From Methanodesulfokora sp964525965 (GTDB lineage: Archaea; Korarchaeota; Korarchaeia; Korarchaeales; Korarchaeaceae), in NCBI GenBank assembly GCA_964525965.1, contig CAZGKA010000118.1, positions 1 to 31,396 of the forward strand: 31,396 bases of DNA. The letters run 5' to 3'. The notes beneath the pieces were generated by a model. The model worked only from the letters and a program-made list of their open reading frames with translations. It made no database searches and had not been told where the DNA came from. The first letter of the stretch is position 1. Each line of letters starts with the position of its first letter. The translations under genes were made by a program, and so were the position numbers. This document shows positions 23,332-30,569 of this stretch, piece after piece.

Positions 23332-24006
23332 ATGCAGGTGTATAACCCGCCAGACTATCCGAACTTTATGGATAAGGTGCTGAAGGGTACCACAACAGTG
23401 GGCGTGAAGTTCGAGGAAGGAGTTATAATAGCATCAGACAAGAGGGCCTCAGCAGAGACTTTTGTGGCAAGTAAGAGAGCAAATAAGACAATAAAGATCT
23501 CCGATCGCGCCGTAGCTACTATATCTGGGATGGTGGCAGATGGTCAATACCTAACTAACATGCTGAGAATGGTTTCAGACCTTCACTTCTACGAGGCAGG
23601 GAAACCACTGAGGATAGGTTCCCTAGCCAAGTATCTAGCGATCTTGCTCAGATCCTATCGACCGTTGATGATAGCTCATCTGATAGTCGCCGGCCTTGAC
23701 GACACAGGCACGCACTTATTCAATGTGGATTTCTTCGGGACGGTGACAGAGGAGGACTACCTTGCCACGGGATCCGGGTCTCCCGTAGCAATATCTGTGA
23801 TAGAGGAGGGTTACTCCCCGAAGATGAGTATCGAGAATGCTAAACTTTTAGTGATAAACGCGATGCTAGCAGCCTTGTCCAGGGATTCCGCCACCGGTGA
23901 TGGCATAGACCTGACTGTGATTGATAGGGAGGGAGTTCACTTTCTCACCGCAGAGGAAGTGGATAAACTTATCAAAAAATTAAGAGGAGGTAATCGAGAG
24001 TTTTGA
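23332..24006 (+). CDS. psmB: Proteasome beta subunit
   Basis: Catalytic beta subunit of the 20S proteasome. The first 19 residues (MQVYNPPDYPNFMDKVLKG) are a propeptide, cleaved before Thr20, which becomes the active Thr1 in TTTVGVKF. Conserved catalytic residues are in ASDKRAS (Asp17), SKRANKTIKI (Lys33), GSGSP (Ser129) and the SRDSATGDG segment. It has 224 residues. I chose the ATG at 23332; longer frames to 23215 would run through the promoter. The stop overlaps fttA as TTGA. The alpha subunit is not in the window. Confidence 0.94.
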   Translation: MQVYNPPDYPNFMDKVLKGTTTVGVKFEEGVIIASDKRASAETFVASKRANKTIKISDRAVATISGMVADGQYLTNMLRMVSDLHFYEAGKPLRIGSLAKYLAILLRSYRPLMIAHLIVAGLDDTGTHLFNVDFFGTVTEEDYLATGSGSPVAISVIEEGYSPKMSIENAKLLVINAMLAALSRDSATGDGIDLTVIDREGVHFLTAEEVDKLIKKLRGGNREF

Positions 24007-25907
24007 GAGACGTAGAAAATCTCGAGGACCTCAAGAAGAAGGTTCGTGAGCATCTCTCCAAGATAGGAAAGGTAACCAGGGTAGACTTTGAGGGACCATT
24101 CGTCGTTGTCTACGTAAAAAATCCGGCTGAGTTCTTGGACAGCGGGGCCATCGCTGACGTAGCGAAAGCTCTCAGAAAGAAGATCATAATAATGGCAGAT
24201 AAGCCCATGGCTCCAGGAGATGAGGCAATTAAAGCGATAAGATCAGTGATACCGGATAAAGCAGAGATTACTAGTATAAATTTGATCAAGGAAACTAGGG
24301 AAGCCTACATAATAGCTAAGAGGACAGGATACGTCGTAGGTAGAGGAGGAGCATGTATAAACGAGATTCTTAAGAAGACAGGATGGAGACCCGTAATTCT
24401 GCGTGCTCCAACAATAAGATCCGAGCTTCTCAACGAGATTTACAAATTTATAATTGAGGGCGCCAAGAAACGGAAGAGAAACCTGAGGATAATAGCCAGA
24501 AGGATCTACAGAGAACCTGTTGGACTAAACAGAGGGCTATACCTGAGTTTCTTAGGAGGGGCAAGGGAGGTCGGTCGAAGCGCTATACTAGTGACCGCGA
24601 AAGAGGGATCTGTACTTCTCGACGCTGGCATAAGTGTTGGTGGAGATGAGCCCTTCCCCCGCTTTGACCTTCCTGAGTTTGTCCTAGATGAATTGGACGC
24701 CGTGATTATATCCCATGCTCATCTAGACCATGCTGGAGCCCTCCCTCTCCTCTTCAAATACGGATACAGGGGACCCGTCTACGCAACAAAACCTACAAGG
24801 GACCTGATAGTTCTTCTGTTGCTCGACTATCTCAAACTGTGCGAAAGGACAGGGATTACTCCCTTCTTCTCCAAGTCCGACGTGACCGAGATGCTCAATC
24901 ACATGGTCACCTTGGACTACGAGGAGACGGTGGATATATCACCGGACATGAAGCTGACCCTGTACAACGCCGGCCACATACTGGGATCCGCCTTGGTTCA
25001 TCTGAATGTCCGGAGCCTGAGACACAACATCCTCTACACGGGGGACTTCAGGTTCAGAGATACAAAGCTTCTGAACAAGGCGGCCTCCTCATTTCCCAAA
25101 GTTGAAACCATGGTAATGGAGACCACCTATGGCGGCGAGGAAGATGTTCTACCTCCTCTTTGGGATGCAGAGAAGTCCTTGGTGAACATAATAAAAAAGA
25201 CTGTGGAGATGGGTGGAAAAGTTCTCATACCCGCTTTATCTGTAGGAAGAGGACAGGAAATCATGTTAGCCCTCGTGGAGGCCTTCTCCAAGGGAGAGCT
25301 CCCGGACATTCCTGTCTACATAGATGGGATGATCTATGACTCCACCGCAATACACTCCGCTTACCCGAACTATCTGTCCGATTACATAAAGAGCAAGGTG
25401 TTCAAGGAGGACATAGATCCCTTCACGGACGAGCACTTCTCCATGTTAAAGGGGGTGGAGGAGAGAGACTCCGTCATAGAGGGGGGGCCGAGCGTAATAA
25501 TAGCACCTTCAGGCATGCTTAACGGTGGACCTAGCGTGGAGTACTTCAAGAAGATGGCTCCTGACAAAAGGAACTCAATAGTTTTAGTCAGCTATCAGGC
25601 CAAGGGGACCCTCGGAAGGTTGCTTAAGAATGGAGCTAAGGTAGTACGGGTCCTCGACGATAATGGAACTCTCAGAACGATAGAGGTCAGAGCTTCGGTC
25701 CACGTAGTTGAAGGGTTCTCTGCTCACGCCGACAAGGTCCAGCTCCTGACATACGCCTCCAAAGTCTCTCCCAGACCGACAAGGATAATCCTCGTCCACG
25801 GAGAGCCGGAGAAAATAAGGTCTTTCAAACCCTTGTTATCCAAAATGCTAGGTAGAGGGACCGCCGTCATGGCCCCCTCCGTCGGGGAGAAGCTCAGGCT
25901 TGTATGA
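24003..25907 (+). CDS. aCPSF1/FttA transcription-termination nuclease
   Basis: Archaeal CPSF-like endoribonuclease (FttA) that cleaves nascent RNA at U-rich sites and triggers termination. The first 140 or so residues contain two KH domains (GRGG loop in VVGRGGACINEI). A metallo-beta-lactamase domain follows with SHAHLDHAG near residue 236, then the beta-CASP domain and its conserved histidine (VEGFSAHAD, about residue 577). It has 634 residues, usual length. Start TTG overlaps the psmB stop (TTGA). The psmB-fttA neighbour pair is common in archaea. Confidence 0.95.
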   Translation: MRDVENLEDLKKKVREHLSKIGKVTRVDFEGPFVVVYVKNPAEFLDSGAIADVAKALRKKIIIMADKPMAPGDEAIKAIRSVIPDKAEITSINLIKETREAYIIAKRTGYVVGRGGACINEILKKTGWRPVILRAPTIRSELLNEIYKFIIEGAKKRKRNLRIIARRIYREPVGLNRGLYLSFLGGAREVGRSAILVTAKEGSVLLDAGISVGGDEPFPRFDLPEFVLDELDAVIISHAHLDHAGALPLLFKYGYRGPVYATKPTRDLIVLLLLDYLKLCERTGITPFFSKSDVTEMLNHMVTLDYEETVDISPDMKLTLYNAGHILGSALVHLNVRSLRHNILYTGDFRFRDTKLLNKAASSFPKVETMVMETTYGGEEDVLPPLWDAEKSLVNIIKKTVEMGGKVLIPALSVGRGQEIMLALVEAFSKGELPDIPVYIDGMIYDSTAIHSAYPNYLSDYIKSKVFKEDIDPFTDEHFSMLKGVEERDSVIEGGPSVIIAPSGMLNGGPSVEYFKKMAPDKRNSIVLVSYQAKGTLGRLLKNGAKVVRVLDDNGTLRTIEVRASVHVVEGFSAHADKVQLLTYASKVSPRPTRIILVHGEPEKIRSFKPLLSKMLGRGTAVMAPSVGEKLRLV

Positions 25908-25939
25908 GCTGTATGTTCCTCTGCATCTTGAGGCGCTCT

Positions 25940-26320
25940 CTATTTTTCTGGTCTCCTCCATATCTCCACAAAGCGGGGAACTATTAGTATGGGTGGTGCT
26001 TTGTCATATCTTATGAGTACAAGATCTCCTCCCGCTTCGAGTATTCTCTCCTTGAGCCTCTCTATAACGCTTCTGACTCTCTCTTTATTCTCAACTATCA
26101 GATCGTCATACTTCAATAGGACAATATTCCCGTTGTTTATTTCATTTAGAACGAGCTCTATGTCCTCGGCGTTGCGCAGGACCATTGGCTTGACGGCGAT
26201 GGCCTTCTCTATATCCATCGTAACAGATCTCTCAGAGAAGTATTCCTCTGTTTCGGGAAGTTCCTCCTCGAATTCTTCTTCTCTTTCTTTTCCTCCAAAG
26301 ATTTTCCTCAGAAATCCCAC
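25940..26320 (-). CDS. sepF: SepF-like cell-division protein (DUF552)
   Basis: Archaeal SepF anchors FtsZ to the membrane. The N-terminus MGFLRKIFGGKE is an amphipathic membrane-targeting helix, followed by an acidic linker. The SepF core is VKPMVLRNAEDIELVLNEINNGNIVLLKYDDL, then VLIRYDKAPPILIVPRF. It has 126 residues. The GTG at 26320 is preferred because the TATTTAAATA at 26354-26363 sits about 35 bases upstream, so the in-frame GTG at 26353 would lie ahead of the RNA start. It implies FtsZ-based division. It ends 33 bases from fttA in convergent orientation. Confidence 0.85.
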   Translation of the reverse strand: MGFLRKIFGGKEREEEFEEELPETEEYFSERSVTMDIEKAIAVKPMVLRNAEDIELVLNEINNGNIVLLKYDDLIVENKERVRSVIERLKERILEAGGDLVLIRYDKAPPILIVPRFVEIWRRPEK

Positions 26321-26353
26321 CAGGAGACCCCTGATCCTAGGGCTTGGACCCAC

Positions 26354-26397
26354 TATTTAAATAATTCTCCACGGAAGTAGGATCCCACTTAGGTGGG
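26354..26397. promoter_or_regulatory. Promoter of sepF and adjoining hairpin
   Basis: TATTTAAATA (26354-26363) is nearly symmetric and well placed for sepF on the minus strand. CCCAC-TTAG-GTGGG (26384-26397) forms a 5-bp stem upstream of it, which could serve either direction. Confidence 0.45.
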
Positions 26398-26427
26398 CCC
26401 GCTCATGAGTCCTCTCGAGAAAAAACG

Positions 26428-26436
26428 TTTTTATTT
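26428..26436 (+). promoter_or_regulatory. Promoter of the Sm-like/L37e pair
   Basis: TTTTTATTT lies 44-53 bases before the ATG of the Sm-like gene. Confidence 0.5.
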
Positions 26437-26480
26437 AGATCTGAGGGGAATAGGTCCTAGATAACTTGTGGTGTTGTGGT

Positions 26481-26738
26481 ATGCCTGACACCGCGGAGTA
26501 CCTTGCCAAAAACATAAAGGAGACCGTTCTTGTCTCCCTTAAAACTGGCTCCTGGGTTAGGGGTATCCTGCAATCGTTCGACCGACATTTGAACCTTGTC
26601 CTCGACAACGCAGAAGAGCTGGTACCGCTGAAGTCCGGTGAGGGCTTGGAAGATAGAAAAGTTGTGAAACTTGGGAAGAGAGTACTTATAAGGGGAGACG
26701 TGGTCGTAGCAATATCCACACCCAACAGAGGTGAGTAG
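26481..26738 (+). CDS. Sm-like archaeal protein (Lsm)
   Basis: RNA-binding protein of the Sm/Lsm family, forming a heptameric ring. The Sm1 motif is VLVSLKTGSWVRGILQSFDRHLNLVL, where the D and N contact RNA, and Sm2 is GKRVLIRGDVVVAI. It has 85 residues. The ATG at 26481 is used over the in-frame TTG at 26466. It is two bases before L37e; this pair is conserved across many archaea. Confidence 0.93.
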   Translation: MPDTAEYLAKNIKETVLVSLKTGSWVRGILQSFDRHLNLVLDNAEELVPLKSGEGLEDRKVVKLGKRVLIRGDVVVAISTPNRGE

Positions 26739-26740
26739 GT

Positions 26741-26932
26741 ATGACGAAGGGAACTCCCTCCATGGGTCGTAGGAGCAGGGGTAAGACCCACATAAGATGT
26801 CGCAGATGCGGGCGCCATTCCTACAATGTTAGAAAGAAGTACTGTGCTGCCTGCGGATTCGGAAGGAGCAAGAGGATGAGGAGGTACCGATGGGCCAACA
26901 AGATATCTTGGAAAAGGATTAGGGTCGTGTGA
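26741..26932 (+). CDS. rpl37e: 50S ribosomal protein L37e (eL37)
   Basis: Small zinc-binding large-subunit protein, 63 residues. The zinc finger is CRRCGRHSYNVRKKYCAACG (two CxxC pairs), and the N-terminus is MTKGTPSMGRRSRGKTH. GAGGTGAG lies before the ATG. It is translated with the Sm-like gene. Confidence 0.96.
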   Translation: MTKGTPSMGRRSRGKTHIRCRRCGRHSYNVRKKYCAACGFGRSKRMRRYRWANKISWKRIRVV

Positions 26933-26949
26933 GATATTCTGTGATTAGG

Positions 26950-26958
26950 TTTTTATAC
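26950..26958 (+). promoter_or_regulatory. TATA box of the tRNA-Ala/tRNA-Phe pair
   Basis: TTTTTATAC ends 22 bases before tRNA-Ala. No TATA is seen before tRNA-Phe, so both tRNAs probably share this promoter. Confidence 0.6.
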
Positions 26959-26980
26959 AGTCTACTCATCAGACTTCACC

Positions 26981-27054
26981 GGGCCGGTGGCGCAGTCTGG
27001 TAGCGCGCCCGCTTGGCATGCGGGAGGTCGGGGGTTCGAATCCCCCCCGGTCCA
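26981..27054 (+). tRNA. tRNA-Ala (anticodon GGC)
   Basis: 74 bases including discriminator A. Acceptor GGGCCGG/CCGGTCC carries the G3-U70 pair that identifies alanine. D arm GCGC/GCGC, anticodon arm CCCGC-TTGGCAT-GCGGG with anticodon GGC, T arm GGGGG-TTCGAAT-CCCCC. No CCA and no intron. Confidence 0.96.
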
Positions 27055-27090
27055 TTGAGCTTGGAATCAGAGTAGAATTCATTGAGATGT

Positions 27091-27162
27091 GCCGGGGTAG
27101 CTCAGGGGGAGAGCGCTCGGCTGAAGACCGAGCGGTCGTGGGTTCGAATCCCACCCCCGGCA
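27091..27162 (+). tRNA. tRNA-Phe (anticodon GAA)
   Basis: 72 bases. Acceptor GCCGGGG/CCCCGGC with discriminator A, D arm GCTC/GAGC, anticodon arm CTCGG-CTGAAGA-CCGAG with anticodon GAA, T arm GTGGG-TTCGAAT-CCCAC. It lies 36 bases after tRNA-Ala. Confidence 0.96.
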
Positions 27163-27179
27163 CTCCTAACCGGTTTTTC

Positions 27180-27467
27180 TTAGTCTTTGATCTTCTCAAG
27201 AATTCCCACAACCAAAAGGAGCTCGGATCGGGTCGGAAAAGGCATATTTATGTCATTTATAATTTCGTTTAGTATCGACATGGCCTTGCTCGAGCGGACA
27301 CCGTAGGAGAGGTTCTCCTCCCTGAGCACATCTATGGCATCGGTGGTAGCTTTTCTTATATTCCTTGGTACATTCCTATTCTGAGAAATTCGATCCAACC
27401 TAGCAATAACTTCCTGTATCAACTTATCATACTCCTCCTTCTTCTTAGACTTACTCTTCCTCGGCAA
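27180..27467 (-). CDS. UPF0147 family protein
   Basis: Small helical archaeal protein of unknown function, 95 residues. The pattern DRISQNRNVPRNIRKATTDAIDVL ... AMSILNEIINDINMPFPTRSELLLVVGILEKI identifies UPF0147. The N-terminus is strongly basic (MPRKSKSKKK). The TTG at 27467 is preferred because GGAGGTG lies eight bases upstream; the TTG at 27485 lies ahead of it. It is divergent from the p27-family gene, and converges with tRNA-Phe. Confidence 0.8.
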   Translation of the reverse strand: MPRKSKSKKKEEYDKLIQEVIARLDRISQNRNVPRNIRKATTDAIDVLREENLSYGVRSSKAMSILNEIINDINMPFPTRSELLLVVGILEKIKD

Positions 27468-27544
27468 GGGAAAACCACCTCCCAAGAGCTGCGAGGAAAG
27501 GGCTAAGTTAAATAGTCCTCCGGGCTTCTATAAACTTGATCTCC

Positions 27545-27913
27545 ATGGGATCTAAAACAATAGATGAAGAGGAGAGATTCAGGAGAATGGCCTCTGCCCT
27601 TAAGAGAGGATGGATAATGCTTCAGGACTCTTGTCCCCGCTGTGGGACGCCTCTGTTCAAGAAACCCAGTGGTGAGATCCTTTGCGTCTACTGTAACGTC
27701 CCTGTTAAAATAGTCTCCTCCGAGGAGGAGTCCGAGGAGATAGAGATCGAGCTTGCTCTGAGGCGGGTTCGTGTTAACCTTACAAAATATTTGTCTCATT
27801 TAAGCGACAGGCTCGGACTTTCGAAGGACGAAGATCCAGACATTCTGAGGAGAATGAATACAGCCGCTGATGTTCTCTCAAAAGTCGACAGCATGATCCA
27901 TAAAAGAGGTTAA
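27545..27913 (+). CDS. p27 autoantigen (UPF0148) family zinc-ribbon protein
   Basis: Archaeal member of the Sjogren/scleroderma autoantigen 1 family, 122 residues. MASALKRGWIMLQDSCPRCGTPLFKKPSGEILCVYC is diagnostic; the CPRC and CVYC pairs form a zinc ribbon. The remainder is charged and helical. Function is not established. GTTAAATAG at about 27507-27515 places transcription close to the ATG at 27545, so it is probably leaderless. Its stop overlaps the unknown gene on the other strand by four bases. Confidence 0.83.
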   Translation: MGSKTIDEEERFRRMASALKRGWIMLQDSCPRCGTPLFKKPSGEILCVYCNVPVKIVSSEEESEEIEIELALRRVRVNLTKYLSHLSDRLGLSKDEDPDILRRMNTAADVLSKVDSMIHKRG

Positions 27914-28386
27914 AGGAGCTCGACGCGAACACGCTTGCCCAGAACCCTAGAAACCTCTTCTCTGATCATCTGTATTAAAATCTCCGGAGATGTCCTGTAC
28001 ATGGTTTTTATGGCTCTTACCGAGACCAGAATCCCTCTTTTTTCAGGGGTCACATGTATCTCGTATCTATCATATTTAAGGTGGACCTTCCTAGAACCTC
28101 TCAGGTAGTGATACTTAAACACAACTATGAACTTCAATGGAGCGAGCTCTCCTCTGCTTAACGACGCCAATACAAACTTTCTGGCAAGCTTCCAGTCGAA
28201 GACAATAGGCTTTCCTTGATCGTTGAGTGAGATCTCTATTTGTCTGCTCCCCTTAACTTTCTCGCCCTTGCTCGTTGACAAAAGAACGGGGTCCTCGAGA
28301 TCGTTAAGTTTGTTCAGAGCTATGACTATGCTGGAAAAGAGCTTCTCCACATCACCATCGAGGAAGAGGTACCTCTCGGTGATCAT
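27910..28386 (-). CDS. Unknown protein coupled to hef
   Basis: I do not recognise this 158-residue protein. It is mixed alpha/beta, with no signal peptide or membrane helix and no cysteine motif. The centre is rich in beta strands and basic residues: FIVVFKYHYLRGSRKVHLKYDRYEIHVTPEK. The C-terminus (IREEVSRVLGKRVRVELL) is basic. Its ATG overlaps the hef stop as ATGA (28383-28386), so it is made with Hef, from the same transcript. A role in nucleic-acid transactions with Hef is only inferred from coupling. Confidence 0.75.
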   Translation of the reverse strand: MITERYLFLDGDVEKLFSSIVIALNKLNDLEDPVLLSTSKGEKVKGSRQIEISLNDQGKPIVFDWKLARKFVLASLSRGELAPLKFIVVFKYHYLRGSRKVHLKYDRYEIHVTPEKRGILVSVRAIKTMYRTSPEILIQMIREEVSRVLGKRVRVELL

Positions 28387-30569
28387 AGATCGTCCTCCGA
28401 ATACCTCCTAGTTGCTAGCTCCCTTATCCTCCTAGCTAAGACCTTGCCAACACCCTCGACCTCCATGAGCTCCTCCTCGTCCGCTGTGAATACTCTCTCT
28501 AAGGATCCCAACCTCCTGAGTATGGCCTTAGCGATCTCAATCCCCACGCCACGTATCGAGGTGAGCACATTTATTAATTCCTCAGCTTCAGAGGATGGAG
28601 GTCTCTTCTTTAAAGAGATGCTCTTCTTCCTCTCGAGTTGCTCTCTTCTGGCCAGAGCTTTTATCACCTTGGCAGTCTCCTCCGGAGATCTAGTCCTGAG
28701 AACGACGACAGACATTCCGATTAAAGCTGCTATAGCCCCATAAACTGCTTCTTCAGAGACGTTCCTGCTGGTGATGAGGCTTTCTCCCTCAACTATCATT
28801 ACCGAACGCCTATAGAGATTCTTCATTGAGATAGCTTGCTCGAACAGCCTTCCATCTACTAGCGAGTTCACAAAATCCGAAACGGTCTTCCTCTCTATGA
28901 TCAGGTCCTCGCTCACGGAATAATCTCCGAGATCCAGCTTAGAGGTCTCAAGGAGGATTTCATCATCTGAAGCGAGTATTTTGGCTACGGGGCTACTTAT
29001 CTCTCTGAAGTCCATGACGACCCTGATCTTAGGACGATCCGAAACTCTCGAGGAGTCCTCAAACTTCAGCTCCTCAGTGCGCAGCTCCATTAGTACTTCC
29101 TCGAGCATTCTCTTCATGAGGAATTCTCTCCTTTTAGCTATCCTATAGAAACTGAACTCCCTTCCCTCCGATATGAGCGCAATCACTACGCCTGGGCGCA
29201 CTCTCCCCACTCTCCCCTTCCTTTGTATATGTCTAATCCCTGAGGGAGTAGCGTCGTACAGAATCACCACATCAGCGTCGGGTAAGTCCAGCCCCTCCTC
29301 TCCAACGCTAGTGGAGACCAAGACATCCAGATCTCCCGATACAAACCTCTCTATAATGCGTCTCTGGTCCTCCTGCGTAATAGCTCCTTCTTCATCCTTC
29401 CTCCTCCCTCTACCCAACAAAGCGCCCGTCTTTATTCCCATATTCGAGAGCAGATCGCATATCTCCGTTACAGTGCTCCTATAATTACAAAAAATAATCA
29501 CGCGCTTTCTCTCCTCTCCAACTAGACGCTTGAGAAGGTCCGCCAAAATGACGACTTTCTTTGGGGGCTCCTTAGAAGCCTTAGAGAGAAGTTCCTCGAT
29601 TCTCCTGAACCTTGCATCCTCTAGGATCGTCTTATTTGCTTTTGAAGGGGACTTCTTAAGTTTGTAGATGTATCTCAGAGCCATCCTCGGCCCTTGACTT
29701 TCTATCAGGTCCATGAGGTGTACCAACTTTATAAGCGATGTGACGAGGGAAATGATCTCGCCCGGAGCTTTTTCTGACAACAGGACCTTTTGCGTCTCAA
29801 TGAGGTTCCTAAGTCCCGGATTTTCTCCTATCATGACTCTTCCGTGGGAGTTAACTCTCCTAACAAGGTCCCTTACGATCTCCCTCAGAACGGTCAGGGC
29901 CAAGCGTTCCTTCTCCGTGAGAGCAACTTTGATAACTTTAACCCTCAGGGAAGCTAGGTACGGCAGGACGTCCGGGCTGTCTCGGCTCCTATACTCCACC
30001 TTCTTTATGAACAGGTTCCTGAGAACCTCACGTACTGATTCCTTGGTGCTTCCTGGAGATGCCGTTAGACCGAGTATCAGAGGGTCCTTTGCCGTTCTCA
30101 TGTAGTGCTCTGCTATGAACACGTATGGATAGGAGCCCACAGCCCTGTGAGCCTCATCGAATACAATGAGCGTGAAGTTTTCGAGGGTCACCCGGCCCGA
30201 GACTATGTCGTTCTGTACCACTTGGGGGGTGGAAACTATGACCTTCCCTCCCTGCCACAGAGAGGTCCTCTTGCTAGGAGGGATTCTTCCGGTCAAAAGG
30301 ACTATCTCGCTTTCATTAATATTGAGCACTTCCACCAGCTTCTTGTGGTGCTGGATGGCGAGTGGCCTCGTTGGAGCCAGAAATAGAACTTTTCCACCTT
30401 TCTTGTGTAGCCTATGCGCTATCACCAATATGGCTATTGAGGTCTTTCCAAGTCCTGTGGGTATCACCACGAGGGTGTTTCCTCTGGAAGCGTTGGCGGC
30501 TATGACCTGCTGATAAACTCTAGACTCCAAGCTTCCTCTCTTTATCAGGGGATGATCCACGAAGCTCAA
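28383..30569 (-). CDS. hef: Hef helicase-nuclease (XPF/FANCM family)
   Basis: Processes stalled replication forks. The superfamily 2 helicase part has PTGLGKTS (about 37-44), DEAH (about 137-140), TASPGS (about 169) and QRKGRVGR in motif VI. The XPF-type nuclease follows, with DFRE, GDYSVSEDLIIERKTVSDF (ERK near residue 557) and a C-terminal tandem helix-hairpin-helix (VGIEIAKAIL and VEGVGKVLARRI). It has 728 residues, a complete two-domain Hef. The start TTG overlaps the HD-protein stop as TTGA. Both active sites look intact. Full-length Hef is typical of Euryarchaeota; typical crenarchaea keep only the nuclease part. Confidence 0.95.
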   Translation of the reverse strand: MSFVDHPLIKRGSLESRVYQQVIAANASRGNTLVVIPTGLGKTSIAILVIAHRLHKKGGKVLFLAPTRPLAIQHHKKLVEVLNINESEIVLLTGRIPPSKRTSLWQGGKVIVSTPQVVQNDIVSGRVTLENFTLIVFDEAHRAVGSYPYVFIAEHYMRTAKDPLILGLTASPGSTKESVREVLRNLFIKKVEYRSRDSPDVLPYLASLRVKVIKVALTEKERLALTVLREIVRDLVRRVNSHGRVMIGENPGLRNLIETQKVLLSEKAPGEIISLVTSLIKLVHLMDLIESQGPRMALRYIYKLKKSPSKANKTILEDARFRRIEELLSKASKEPPKKVVILADLLKRLVGEERKRVIIFCNYRSTVTEICDLLSNMGIKTGALLGRGRRKDEEGAITQEDQRRIIERFVSGDLDVLVSTSVGEEGLDLPDADVVILYDATPSGIRHIQRKGRVGRVRPGVVIALISEGREFSFYRIAKRREFLMKRMLEEVLMELRTEELKFEDSSRVSDRPKIRVVMDFREISSPVAKILASDDEILLETSKLDLGDYSVSEDLIIERKTVSDFVNSLVDGRLFEQAISMKNLYRRSVMIVEGESLITSRNVSEEAVYGAIAALIGMSVVVLRTRSPEETAKVIKALARREQLERKKSISLKKRPPSSEAEELINVLTSIRGVGIEIAKAILRRLGSLERVFTADEEELMEVEGVGKVLARRIRELATRRYSEDDL

